The position numbers were made by a program, and so were the translations under genes. From RGIG8767 sp964487395 (GTDB taxonomy: Bacteria; Bacillota; Clostridia; Lachnospirales; Lachnospiraceae), in assembly GCA_964487395.1 (NCBI GenBank), contig CAZAQH010000025.1:1-24192 (forward strand): a stretch of DNA of 24,192 nt, written 5' to 3'. The notes under the pieces were generated by a model that was not told the origin of the DNA, did not search any database, and was given only the letters and a program-made list of their open reading frames with translations. Positions 1 to 10,075 of this stretch are shown here, piece by piece; positions within the stretch are counted from its first letter, which is position 1, and the number at the start of each line of letters is the position of its first letter.

Positions 1-1
1 T

Positions 2-61
2 GATGTCGATGTGTCTGAGGAGACAGTCGTTGATACCTTGCCATTGAAACAGTCCGGTTAA
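2..61 (+). CDS. C-terminal end of an unidentified gene (partial)
   Basis: The window opens inside a reading frame that runs 19 codons to a TAA at 59-61. The visible tail is acidic and ends DTLPLKQSG. It is too short to assign to a family. The next gene starts 63 bases further on the same strand with its own ribosome binding site and no clear promoter between them, so the two may share a transcript. It could also be a chance open stretch. Confidence 0.4.
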   Translation, partial: DVDVSEETVVDTLPLKQSG

Positions 62-124
62 TTAGCGAACGTTATACTAGATTCCTGCAAAATTACGGAT
101 ACATATTACCGCAAGGAGAAAACG

Positions 125-2608
125 ATGAATAAGGTAAAGACGAAAAGACTATTAGCTTTCATATGTGCAGCAGCAGTTTTTACAACTACAGTCAGCATGA
201 GCGGTTTAACAGTTTAGGCAGAAAATCTTGAAGCCAATGAAGTGACTTCTGAAGAAGAGGTTATTTCCACAGAGGAAGTAAGTACAGAAGAAGTAGAAAG
301 TACAGTTGTGGAAGAAACTCAGAGTGAGGAAATTAATACAGAAGAGATTACTTCTGAAGAGGAAACCACTACAGAGGAACTTACGACAGAGGAAGAACTT
401 ACAGAAGAAGAGACAACGGTTGTTGAAGAAGATGTTGTTTTATCGGAAGAAGTAAATGGAGTTTTGGTTAAGGCAACTGCAAAAGCAGGAGTTTTACCGG
501 AAAATGCCATTTTAGACGTAAAAGAAATATACACAACAAAAGAAATTGAACAGGTGATTTCATAAGAAGTATCAGAAGATGCTTCGATTGAACAGATACT
601 TTCCTATGACATCACAATTTATGCTGATGGCGTTGCAATCCAGCCAAGTGAAGGAAGTGTTGCAATTACATTTGAGGGTATTGCATTAGAAGGTGAGCAG
701 CAGGCAACTGTTATTTATACATCAGATGATGCAAGTGTAGCAGAGACTAAGGATACCGTCAGTGAAGGTGATGCGGTAGCTTTTGATGCAGAACATTTTT
801 CTATATATAATGTAGTAATTACAGACATTAAGCAAAAGAGCAGTATAATCAGTTTTGTACCTCAGGGAGAAAGTACCTATATTAATATAGGTGATTTCTT
901 CGGAGGAAAGGGATGGAAAAATCCTGTAGTAGATGATGCTTCAACACTTCAGGTTTCTATTGGAAAAGATAGCAATGAAGTAGTTTTGACAGCCAGCAGT
1001 AGTGATTCCAATAAAACGACAAACGTTACAATAGAAGGCAATAATGGTAAAACACTTGTCATTACCGCATATATAACAGAGAAGCCGGCAAAGACTTCGC
1101 AGGAATTTGCAGAAATGATAAAGACACAGATTGGAACAGCCAAGAATGGAAAAAATTTAACGGGTGATGCTGAACTGGCAAAATTCTTTAATAAAACCAT
1201 TAATACAATAGATTCCACTTCTGTTACGGGACTGCGTACAGCAGCAATAAAGGATATCTTTGGTGAAGATAATTTAAAAGGATTTTCTTATGCATGGTAT
1301 CGTTTGAACAAAGGTACAAATAATGAACAGACAGTACTTTTGTATGCACCAATTGATATGTCAAATAGTGTTGTAGAAGATCCGGCTAAATTTGCAAAAT
1401 CTTTTAATGAAGTAACACAATATATTGCAGTTGATTGCTATGTAAATGATGATACATCAAGTCCGGCAACGATTATGATGCCAATCAAAAAACAGACATT
1501 AGATGGCAAGGCATATGTGATATTTGATATTTCCAATACAACTATTAATGCACCAAAAGAACCTGCAAAAGAAGAAGGTATGACCGTTACTTTTGAAGTA
1601 GATGATGCTTATAAAGCTGATTATGATCTTACAGGTCAGATGTATAAAGGTGATGTTTGTTCTGTAGTTTGGGTCAATAACAGGATAACTTCTTTCGGAG
1701 CCGTTTTAAAGAATAAAGATGGTAAACGTTTGGATGGCGTCATCATGACACTTGCAAATGATGTAAGTGGTACCAAGACAGATTATAGAGGTGAAACAAC
1801 ATATAACTATCCGGCAGGAACACAGATTTCGCATTTGGAAAATGATGGTAAAGGAAAACTTAGTGCAAAAGTGGTTTATGGTAATTCTGCAAGTGCTGCC
1901 GATCAGTTTGGATTTGTAACATTTGCATCCGGAACGAATATGCATATTATGGTAAGACCGGCTATGTTTAATGTTAATGTATATGATGCAGAAGGCAACT
2001 TAGATAGTACAAAGTCAGGAACAGTAGTAGCACAGGATACATTCGCTTCACCCACAGAAACAGCAAAAACTGAAGATGCTACATTTACTTATCAATTCCT
2101 TGGATATAGTGAAACGCAGGATGGTACGGAATTTACAAGTGAAGAATTAGCCGCTCGTCTTACGAATATTGTAAGTGATATTAATCTCTATCCGGTATTT
2201 CAGGCTACCAGAAAACCGGTAGCAACAACACCGGTAACTCCTGAGACGCCAGCAACACCTGAAGAGCCAGCCACTCCAGTTACGCCAGTTATCCCGACAA
2301 CTGTAGTTCCACTTTTAGTAGCAGCACCAACTGTGAATACCGTACAGAATCCAAATGTTGTTAATGTAGTTGCAGATGCGGATAATCAGGGTGCAGATAA
2401 TGATGTATTAATTGATGAAGAACAGGTTCCACTTAGCCCACAGATAGAAGAACCAAAAGAGACAACAGATATTGAGGAAGCAGAAGTTCCTTTAGCAGCA
2501 CCAGAGCATGACTGCTTTATTCATTGGATTCTTTTGATTATAACTTTACTATACACCGTTTATACATCAATAAGAACCTATCAGAGAAAAAAGGAGCAGA
2601 ACGCATGA
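125..2608 (+). pseudogene. Secreted, membrane-anchored surface protein interrupted by two in-frame stops
   Basis: An ATG at 125 with AAGGAG at 113-118 begins a signal peptide: a basic start (MNKVKTKR), a hydrophobic core, then a likely cleavage site before AEN. Codon 31 (215-217) is TAG, just before that site, and codon 147 (563-565) is TAA. Apart from these two codons the same frame is open for 827 codons, with no frameshift. Codons ~34-120 are a spacer rich in Glu, Thr and Ser (TEE/SEE units). The middle is beta-rich and extracellular-looking; codons ~650-690 (FLGYSETQDGTEF ... DINLYPVF) resemble an InlB/Listeria-Bacteroides-type repeat. A Pro/Thr-rich linker lies near 698-730, followed by VPLS/VPLA motifs, a Cys-containing transmembrane helix (~793-813) and a basic tail. 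There is no LPXTG motif. The precise function is not recognisable; an adhesin-like or other surface role is inferred. It is either a recently inactivated gene, a stop-codon read-through case, or affected by sequence error. Confidence 0.75.
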
Positions 2609-2787
2609 AAAAATTAGATATTATTATTCTTAGTGTTTTTGTAATAGCAGTAATTGTCTTAATGGTGATAGGTGCTTGTAAAAAAGATATTATTATAGGT
2701 TTGATTGCACTGGTTATTGCAGCAGTTTCCCTCATTATTTTCTTAAAGCAGAGAAGCAGCAATAAAAACATTGAAGCAAACGAGTAA
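2605..2787 (+). CDS. Small two-helix membrane protein
   Basis: This 60-residue protein starts at an ATG that overlaps the TGA of the surface-protein gene (ATGA at 2605-2608), with AAGGAG at 2591-2596 as ribosome binding site. It has a short basic start, a first hydrophobic helix (about residues 5-25), a Cys-Lys-Lys turn, a second helix (about 30-49) and a charged tail. The four-base overlap suggests translational coupling to the surface protein and a role linked to it, such as assembly or anchoring, but no family is recognised. A terminator follows directly, so it is the last gene of this unit. Confidence 0.65.
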   Translation: MKKLDIIILSVFVIAVIVLMVIGACKKDIIIGLIALVIAAVSLIIFLKQRSSNKNIEANE

Positions 2788-2800
2788 AATATAAGAAGAT

Positions 2801-2852
2801 AAAAGGACCTCCGAAAGTTAGAATTATAATCTAACAATTGGAGGTCTTTTTT
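2801..2852 (+). terminator. Intrinsic terminator after the surface-protein unit
   Basis: GACCTCC (2806-2812) pairs with GGAGGTC (2840-2846), and an inner GTTAG/CTAAC stem extends it. A run of six T follows at 2847-2852. It lies 14 bases after the stop of the small membrane protein and closes that transcript before addB. Confidence 0.9.
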
Positions 2853-2894
2853 CGTACTATCTTTGTATCTGGACTATCACAATAATTTTGTGTG

Positions 2895-2903
2895 TGATAA
2901 AAT
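2895..2903 (+). promoter_or_regulatory. Probable extended -10 promoter of addBA
   Basis: TGATAAAAT at 2895-2903 reads as an extended -10 element (TGn followed by TAAAAT). No good -35 box is found at the usual distance. It sits after the terminator and 48 bases before the addB start, the only intergenic space available to start this transcript. Confidence 0.4.
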
Positions 2904-2950
2904 AGATTTTAGAGTATTTTATAACCGTAACATGGAAGGAATTAAATGTT

Positions 2951-5900
2951 ATGAGCCTTCAATTCATAATTGGTGGAAGTGGTGCCGGAAAAAGCACACT
3001 GATATATGAAAAAATTATCGAAGACAGCAAAAAGAATCCGAAACGCAATTATTTTATTATTGTTCCGGATCAATTTACTATGCAGACACAGATGGACCTC
3101 GTGACTATGACTCCGTGTGGCGGCATTATGAATATAGATGTATTAAGCTTTAGTCGTCTTGCACATCGTATTTTTGAGGAGACTGGAGGCAATCATAAGC
3201 CGGTGCTGGATGATACCGGTAAAAGCCTGATTCTTAGAAAAATAGCTGGACAATTACGAGAAAAGACTTCGGTAATCGGGTCAAATCTTGATAAGCAGGG
3301 TTATATCCATGAGGTGAAATCAGCCATTTCTGAATTTATGCAATACGGTATTGGTCAAGAAGAATTACAGCAATTAATTGACTATGCCAAACCAAAGGGT
3401 TCTTTGTATTATAAATTGCAGGATCTGGCTGTTTTATATGACGGTTTTAAAAAATATATTAAGGATCATTATATTACGACAGAAGAATCAATGGATATCC
3501 TGGCAGGTGAGTTGTATCATTCCAAATTGATTCAGGATTCCGTTATAGTATTTGATGGCTTCACAGGATTTACACCCATTCAGAATAAAGTAATTGGTGT
3601 TTTGATGGAATTATGTAAACAAGTGATATTAACACTTACCATGGAAAATGTAGATTCTAACAAGGGTGTTAAGGAGCAGGAATTATTTTTTCTAAGCCAA
3701 AAGACATATCAGTCACTAATGAAACTGGCTGATGACAAAGACATTACCATAGAACCAATTATCAGTTTAAATGACAAACCGGTCAGAAGATTTTGGAATA
3801 AAGGAGAGCTTGCTTTTTTAGAGCAGAATTTATTTCGTTACCCTTTACTGACTTATACAGAGGAACAACAAGATAGAATTCAGATACAAAAGAGTATGGA
3901 TATTCATGAAGAGGTGCGAAATGTCTGTAGAGAAATTAATAATCTTTTAAAGAAAACAAACTGCTGTTATCGGAATATTGCTGTTATTTCAGGTGATTTA
4001 TCCTCCTATGAAAGTGAAATTGAAGAAGAATTTAAGAAATATTCAATTCCTTTTTTTATGGATAAAACAAGAGGAATTTTATTAAATCCATTCACGGAAT
4101 ATATTTATTCAGCACTTGATATTATTTACCATGATTTTTCATATGAATCGGTATTTCGCTATTTAAGAAGTGGACTGACTGATTTCAAGATGGAAGAAAT
4201 AGATGATTTGGAAAATTATGTTCTCGAATTAGGTATTCGTGGCAAAAAAAACTGGTCAAGATTATTTGCTGGGAAAACAAAGGCAATGAAGAGAAAAACA
4301 TCATCAGAAGATGAAACAGTACTAAATGAACTTAACTTTTTAAATGAATTGCGCGAACAATTTATGACACAATTGACTCCGCTTCTTATATTCTCTGCAA
4401 AAAAAGAACAGCAGGTGAAGACATACATAGAAAATGTGTATAAATTCATTGTGGAAAATAAAGTAAGTGATAAGTTGGATGCCTATGAGGCATTATTTAT
4501 TGAGCAGGAGGATTATACAAGAGCAAAAGAATACGGACAGATATATAGACTCATAATGGAACTTTTTGATCAGATTATGGATTTAATTGGGGAAGAAAGT
4601 ATGAATATTCGCGATTTTACAGATATTCTGGATGCTGGTTTTAATGAGATTGAAGTGGGAAGTATTCCACAGAGTGTAGACAGGGTTATTGTCGGAGATA
4701 TGGAGCGGACCAGGTTAAAACCCGTTAAATATCTTTTCTTTATGGGATTAAATGATGGTTTCATTCCAAAGAGCAGTACAAAAGGCGGTATTATTTCGGA
4801 CATGGAGCGAGAATTTCTTGCGGGAAGCGACTTAGAACTGGCACCATCTCCCAGACAGCAGATGTATATTCAGAAATTTTATCTTTATCTGAATATGACA
4901 AAGCCGTCAGAAAAGTTATTTTTATCTTATTCATCAATGAATGCGGAGGGAAATGCCAATCGTCCTTCTTATTTGATTTCCATTATGGAGCAAATGTTTC
5001 CGGGTGCTGTTAAAAAGACAGCAAAAAAATCTATTCTTGAACATGTCTTCAATATATACGAGATAAAAGATTGTTTTTGCAGCTTATTACGCCGTTATGC
5101 GGATGGATGCATATTGGATTATGAGCGAAAAGAATTTATCACCCTGTTATCATTTTTACATGAAGAAGAAACAGAGAAAGAATTCATGATGGAAAAGATT
5201 AACCAGGCTTTTAATATGCAAAAGGAAAAATCACTGGATCAGATGGTAGCAAGTGTTTTATATGGTCAGACGCTATTGTCAAGTATCAGCCGAATGGAAC
5301 AATACGCATCTTGTGCATATGCATATTTTTTACAGTATGGTGTGAGTTTAAAGGAACGTGAGCAGTATGGTTTTGAAGATCGTGATATAGGAACGATTTT
5401 TCATGGAGTACTGGAGTATTTTTCTCAAAAGCTTTTGGAGAGAAACTATACGTGGTTAGATTTTCCCAAGGAAGAAGGAGAAAAAATGGTGACAGAAGCC
5501 TTAGAAGAGGTTTCTATCAATTATAGTGATGCCCTTCTTTTTGACAATGCTCTTAACCGTTATACCCTGACAAGAATGAAACGAATCTTGACTAGAGCAG
5601 TCAATACAATTTCTTATCAATTAAGTAAAGGACATTATGTGCCGGAGTCATATGAGGTATCTTTTTCGGTGCAGGAAACTTTAGAAGATATAGATGTTTC
5701 CTTAAATGAGAAGGAAAAAATGAAATTGGTTGGACGAATTGACAGACTTGACACTTATGAGGATGACGAACATGTCTATGTTAAAGTAGTGGATTATAAA
5801 TCAGGAAATAAAGACTTTAATCTCGCAGCTTTTTATCATGGTTTGCAATTGCAGCTTGTTGTGTATTTGAATGAAGCAATGAAAGTTACGGCAAAAAAGC

Positions 5901-6406
5901 ATCCGGAAAAAGAGGTGGTTCCGGCGGCCCTTCTTTATTATCGTGTTGCAGATCCATTAGTGGATGGCGAAGAAGATATGAGTGAAGAAGCTATTAATCA
6001 GAAGGTGAGACAGGAACTTCGAACACGTGGAATTGTGAATAGTGACACGAGTGTCATTCAAAATCTGGATACTTCCGAAACGAAAAAATCGGATTGTATT
6101 CCGGTGGAATATAAAATGGACGGTTCTTTTACATCCAATTCATCTATTATGTCACCACAGGATATGAAATTGATTTCGGATTTTGCTTCTTATAAGTTAA
6201 AGGATATGGGAAGTAAAATCTGTAAGGGAAAGATTCCTATTAATCCTGTTACTCAGGGGACAAAAGATGCATGTACCTATTGCCAATATAAAGAGGTATG
6301 TGGTTTTGATGAACGTCTTGCTGGATTTGAAAAGAGAGACGTAGCAAAAGAAGATGAGAGTGAATTACTGAAAAAAATGGAACAGGATATGAAAGGGGAA
6401 GCCTAA
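2951..6406 (+). CDS. addB: ATP-dependent helicase/deoxyribonuclease subunit B (AddB)
   Basis: AddB is the second subunit of the AddAB helicase-nuclease, which resects double-strand DNA ends for RecA loading. The 1151-residue length is normal for the family. The N terminus carries a Walker A motif (GGSGAGKST, residues 8-16). The C-terminal nuclease shows GRID (D931) and DYK (D948, K950) followed by a Gln-rich helix. Four cysteines, C788, C1108, C1111 and C1117, have the spacing of the AddB iron-sulfur cluster (one distant Cys, then C-x2-C-x5-C). The start is the ATG at 2951, because an ATG at 2946 meets a stop at once; GGAAGGA at 2934-2940 serves as ribosome binding site. Its TAA touches the addA ATG with no gap, so the two subunits are co-translated. 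Confidence 0.97.
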   Translation: MSLQFIIGGSGAGKSTLIYEKIIEDSKKNPKRNYFIIVPDQFTMQTQMDLVTMTPCGGIMNIDVLSFSRLAHRIFEETGGNHKPVLDDTGKSLILRKIAGQLREKTSVIGSNLDKQGYIHEVKSAISEFMQYGIGQEELQQLIDYAKPKGSLYYKLQDLAVLYDGFKKYIKDHYITTEESMDILAGELYHSKLIQDSVIVFDGFTGFTPIQNKVIGVLMELCKQVILTLTMENVDSNKGVKEQELFFLSQKTYQSLMKLADDKDITIEPIISLNDKPVRRFWNKGELAFLEQNLFRYPLLTYTEEQQDRIQIQKSMDIHEEVRNVCREINNLLKKTNCCYRNIAVISGDLSSYESEIEEEFKKYSIPFFMDKTRGILLNPFTEYIYSALDIIYHDFSYESVFRYLRSGLTDFKMEEIDDLENYVLELGIRGKKNWSRLFAGKTKAMKRKTSSEDETVLNELNFLNELREQFMTQLTPLLIFSAKKEQQVKTYIENVYKFIVENKVSDKLDAYEALFIEQEDYTRAKEYGQIYRLIMELFDQIMDLIGEESMNIRDFTDILDAGFNEIEVGSIPQSVDRVIVGDMERTRLKPVKYLFFMGLNDGFIPKSSTKGGIISDMEREFLAGSDLELAPSPRQQMYIQKFYLYLNMTKPSEKLFLSYSSMNAEGNANRPSYLISIMEQMFPGAVKKTAKKSILEHVFNIYEIKDCFCSLLRRYADGCILDYERKEFITLLSFLHEEETEKEFMMEKINQAFNMQKEKSLDQMVASVLYGQTLLSSISRMEQYASCAYAYFLQYGVSLKEREQYGFEDRDIGTIFHGVLEYFSQKLLERNYTWLDFPKEEGEKMVTEALEEVSINYSDALLFDNALNRYTLTRMKRILTRAVNTISYQLSKGHYVPESYEVSFSVQETLEDIDVSLNEKEKMKLVGRIDRLDTYEDDEHVYVKVVDYKSGNKDFNLAAFYHGLQLQLVVYLNEAMKVTAKKHPEKEVVPAALLYYRVADPLVDGEEDMSEEAINQKVRQELRTRGIVNSDTSVIQNLDTSETKKSDCIPVEYKMDGSFTSNSSIMSPQDMKLISDFASYKLKDMGSKICKGKIPINPVTQGTKDACTYCQYKEVCGFDERLAGFEKRDVAKEDESELLKKMEQDMKGEA

Positions 6407-9400
6407 ATGGGTTTTAAATATACCGAGGATCAATTAAAGGTTATCAATCTGCGTGACCGAAATATTTTGGTTTCTGCGGCTGCAGGAAGCGGAAAAACCA
6501 CCGTTTTGGTAGAGCGAATCATTAAGCGTGTTTGCGATGAAGAGAATCCTGTGGATATTGATCGTTTACTGGTGCTTACGTTTACTAATGCAGCAGCAGG
6601 GGAAATGCGTGAGCGAATTCGTGTTGCGATTGATGAAAAGCTAAAAGAGAATCCTTTAAACGAACATATGCAGCGTCAGGCAACATTGATACATAATGCA
6701 TTGATTACAACCATTCATAGCTTCTGTCTTTTTTTACTAAGGAATAATTTTAATGATATTGGTTTAGATCCGGGCTTTCGTGTGGCAGATGAGGGTGAAC
6801 TAAAGTTATTAAAAGAAAAAGTAATGAATGATTTATTGGAGGAGTTATTTGGTTCTGATTTAATAGAAGGTTTTTCCCATCTGGCAGACCGTTTTATAAC
6901 GGGTAACAGCATGAAGGGATTAAAGGATATTATTTTAGATGTTTACCGCTATTCGATGAGTTATCCATTTGCACAGGATTGGCTTGAAGAAAGAAAACAG
7001 GATTATCGTGTCAGGGATGAGGAGCAGATATCACAGACTCCTTGGGGCATTATGCTTCTTGATATGACAAGACAGAATATAGTGGAATGTATTTCTTTGA
7101 CAGAAACAAGTCTTGAACTGGCAGGAGAAGCAGATGGACCATATATGTATTTGGATGCATTAAACAGTGATTTAGATTGTCTTACAAAAGCAGAAAAATG
7201 CACGAGTTTACGGGAATACAAGGCTTTCTTTGATTCACTTACATTTACAAAACTGTCACCCAAAAAGGATGATGCAGTCAGCCAGGAGATAAAAGACACA
7301 GTAAAGCAAATTCGCGATATGACAAAAGGAATACTGCAGGATTTAAAGAAGAAATATTATTGTTATTTGTCTTCGGCTATTTTTGTACGAATGGAAGAAA
7401 ATGCAAAGATATGCGATTGTCTGATTGATACGGTTAAGCTGTTTTTAGAACGTTTAAATGCGGAAAAAAGAGAAAAGAAAATAATTGATTTTACCGATAT
7501 GGAGCATCTTGCATTACAGATATTACTGACGAAACAAGATGGTGAATATGTGGCGACTAAGGCTGCTTTAGATTATCGTGATTACTTTAAGGAAATTATG
7601 ATTGATGAATACCAGGATTCCAATTTGGTTCAGGAATGGATTCTGAAAAGTATATCAGGTGAGGATGATGGTAATTATAATCGATTTATGGTAGGTGATG
7701 TTAAGCAGAGTATCTATAAATTCCGTCTTGCCTGTCCACAGTTATTTATGGAAAAATTTGACACTTATCAGAAGGATGGGGTCAGACAAAGAATAGACTT
7801 ATCACAGAATTACAGAAGTCGCATGGAAGTCATTAAAAGTGTTAATGACGTTTTTGAAAAATTAATGGCAAAGGACCTTGGCAGCGTATCATACGATAAT
7901 GAAAGTGCACTTCACATTGGGGCGTCCTATCCGGAAAGCACATCTGATAATACATCAGAGTTATTATTAATAGAAACAGAAAAAGATAGCCGGCTTACCA
8001 AGCAGGAACAGGAAGCAGAGGCAATTTCCGGTAAGATAAAAGAACTGGTTGGAAAGTTTGATATACTGGATAAAGAGACAGGTGTTTTACGAAAAGCATC
8101 ATACTCAGATATTGTGATACTTCTGCGTACAAATGCCGGATGGGATGATACGTTTAAAAGGATTTTGGAAAGATTTGGAATACCGGCTTATATTGCATCA
8201 AAGACCGGTTATTTTTCTACAAACGAAATTCGAGTAGTCATGAATTTTTTGAGAGTTTTAGATAACCCCAAACAAGATATTCCCTTATATGGAACACTTA
8301 TTTCTACCTTTGGAGGGTTTTCAGAAGATGAAATCGCAATTCTGCGTATTCTTGGACACAATAGTCTTTTGGAATGTGTTCAAAAATGTGCAGAAGAAAA
8401 TATGTCAACAGAGGAAATTTTACAATCAAAAAATCTTGCATTTCCGGTTCACAAGTGTAAGAAATTTATTAATCTTCTTGATAAATACCGTGCCATGGTT
8501 CCGTATGAACCCATTCATATTTTACTGCGGGAATTATTTTTAGAAACTGGTTACCTGTATGAAGTTTCGACTCAGCCTGCCGGTGAACAACGCAGGGCAA
8601 ATGTTATGATGCTTCTTAAAAAAGCAGAAAATTACGAGCAAAGCAGTTATCGTGGATTGTTTCATTTTATTCATTACATGGAACAGCTTCAAAAATATGA
8701 AGTGGATTTTGGAGAAGCAGCAACACTTGACGAAAATGCGGATGTAGTTCGTATTATGAGTATACACAAGAGCAAAGGTTTGGAGTTCCCGATTTGTTTT
8801 GTTGCGGGACTTTCCAAGAAGTTCAATATGTCTGATGCCAGAGAAACTGTGATTTTTGATAGTGATTTTGGTATTGGATTAGATTATGTAAACTTAGAAA
8901 AAAGAGTAAAATACCCTGATTTACGTAAGAAAATTTTGTCAGAGAAGATGAGACAGGATAATCTTGCGGAGGAAATCAGAGTATTATATGTTGCGTTAAC
9001 CAGAGCCAAAGAAAAACTAATTTTAAGTGGAATGGTAGATGATTTTGAAAAATTGGATAGGACAACTGATTCACATAGTCTTCTCCTTAATAATAAGCTA
9101 AATGCAGAAGGACAAAATAGCCTGCCACTTTTTATGCGACTGCAGGCATCTACTTATTTAGAATGGATTCTAGATGCTTTAATTAACAATACAAAGCATT
9201 TTCATATTTCACGTATGAATGCAGAGGACCGAATTACGGGACAGATTCAAGAAATAGTTGATGTGCATGGAAGAAAAGAAACACTTCTTTTACAACTTAG
9301 TAATCGCTTAAAGACTGATAATGAGAATGTGCAAAAAATAAAGGAAACACTTGATTTTGTTTATCCGCATGAAAATCTTCAGAAACTGTATACGAAAACA

Positions 9401-10063
9401 ACGGTATCAGAACTTAAGATAGCGGCTATTCATGATGGTCTTTTAAAGGAAAATAGAGAAGATGTATCGGCTACAATGTTCCCCGAAAATGAGAAAACGA
9501 CAGCGGTTCCCCGTTTTGCTAAAGGAAAAACAAATGTGAGCGGAACGGCACGAGGCAGTGCTTATCATCGAGTTATGGAGTTATATGATTTTGATAACTT
9601 AAAGCAACTTGAGAAAAAAGAACAAATACTAGAACAGGTAAACAATCTTATTTTACAGGGACGGATTACACAGGAAGAAGCAGATATGGTAGATATGTTA
9701 AAGATAGAGGAGTTTTTAAATTCAACACTTGCTATCCGTATGAGTAATGCTTCCAAGGAACAGAATTTATATTTGGAACAGCCATTTGTACTTGGAGTGA
9801 ATGCCAAACGGTTGTCGGATGATTTTCCGGAAGAAGAGACGGTTTTAGTTCAGGGAATTATTGACGTATATTTTATTGAAGAAAATGAAATTGTATTGAT
9901 GGATTATAAGACGGATTCTGTTAAGGAATCACAAGAATTAATTGGGCGTTACCGAACCCAGCTTCTTTATTACACAGAAGCCCTGGAAAAAATCACAGGG
10001 CTTAAGGTAAAAGAAAAACTTATTTATTCGTTTGCATTACAACAGGTAATTACGGTAGTGTAA
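6407..10063 (+). CDS. addA: ATP-dependent helicase/nuclease subunit A (AddA)
   Basis: AddA is the UvrD-type motor and second nuclease of the AddAB complex. All superfamily 1 helicase motifs are visible: Walker A (AAAGSGKT, residues 24-31), motif Ia (LTFTNAAAGEMRERI), DEYQD at 400-404, GDVKQSIYKFR, QNYRSR, motif V (SIHKSKGLEFP) and motif VI (LYVALTRAKEKL). The C-terminal RecB-type nuclease has GTARGSAYH, a VQGIID aspartate and DYKTD (D1166, K1168), then a Gln/Tyr helix (RTQLLYYTEAL). The 1218-residue length is normal. GGGG at about 6393-6396 is the ribosome binding site, inside the end of addB. It ends 12 bases from the convergent thiT gene, with no terminator between them. Nothing suggests loss of activity. 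Confidence 0.97.
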   Translation: MGFKYTEDQLKVINLRDRNILVSAAAGSGKTTVLVERIIKRVCDEENPVDIDRLLVLTFTNAAAGEMRERIRVAIDEKLKENPLNEHMQRQATLIHNALITTIHSFCLFLLRNNFNDIGLDPGFRVADEGELKLLKEKVMNDLLEELFGSDLIEGFSHLADRFITGNSMKGLKDIILDVYRYSMSYPFAQDWLEERKQDYRVRDEEQISQTPWGIMLLDMTRQNIVECISLTETSLELAGEADGPYMYLDALNSDLDCLTKAEKCTSLREYKAFFDSLTFTKLSPKKDDAVSQEIKDTVKQIRDMTKGILQDLKKKYYCYLSSAIFVRMEENAKICDCLIDTVKLFLERLNAEKREKKIIDFTDMEHLALQILLTKQDGEYVATKAALDYRDYFKEIMIDEYQDSNLVQEWILKSISGEDDGNYNRFMVGDVKQSIYKFRLACPQLFMEKFDTYQKDGVRQRIDLSQNYRSRMEVIKSVNDVFEKLMAKDLGSVSYDNESALHIGASYPESTSDNTSELLLIETEKDSRLTKQEQEAEAISGKIKELVGKFDILDKETGVLRKASYSDIVILLRTNAGWDDTFKRILERFGIPAYIASKTGYFSTNEIRVVMNFLRVLDNPKQDIPLYGTLISTFGGFSEDEIAILRILGHNSLLECVQKCAEENMSTEEILQSKNLAFPVHKCKKFINLLDKYRAMVPYEPIHILLRELFLETGYLYEVSTQPAGEQRRANVMMLLKKAENYEQSSYRGLFHFIHYMEQLQKYEVDFGEAATLDENADVVRIMSIHKSKGLEFPICFVAGLSKKFNMSDARETVIFDSDFGIGLDYVNLEKRVKYPDLRKKILSEKMRQDNLAEEIRVLYVALTRAKEKLILSGMVDDFEKLDRTTDSHSLLLNNKLNAEGQNSLPLFMRLQASTYLEWILDALINNTKHFHISRMNAEDRITGQIQEIVDVHGRKETLLLQLSNRLKTDNENVQKIKETLDFVYPHENLQKLYTKTTVSELKIAAIHDGLLKENREDVSATMFPENEKTTAVPRFAKGKTNVSGTARGSAYHRVMELYDFDNLKQLEKKEQILEQVNNLILQGRITQEEADMVDMLKIEEFLNSTLAIRMSNASKEQNLYLEQPFVLGVNAKRLSDDFPEEETVLVQGIIDVYFIEENEIVLMDYKTDSVKESQELIGRYRTQLLYYTEALEKITGLKVKEKLIYSFALQQVITVV

Positions 10064-10075
10064 CGTAGCCTGGGA

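Noticed and set aside
125..2608. Reassignment of TAG to an amino acid as the reason for the in-frame stop
   Set aside because: thiT, gltB, gltD and the spermidine-synthase-like gene all end with TAG at family-appropriate lengths, and the second interruption is TAA.
125..2608. LPXTG sortase anchoring of the surface protein
   Set aside because: No LPXTG-like motif precedes the C-terminal helix; the tail reads VPLAAPEHDC followed by a membrane helix.
9978..10003. AAGCCCTG/CAGGGCTT inverted repeat near the end of addA as a terminator
   Set aside because: It lies inside conserved nuclease coding sequence and neither strand has a T-run after it.
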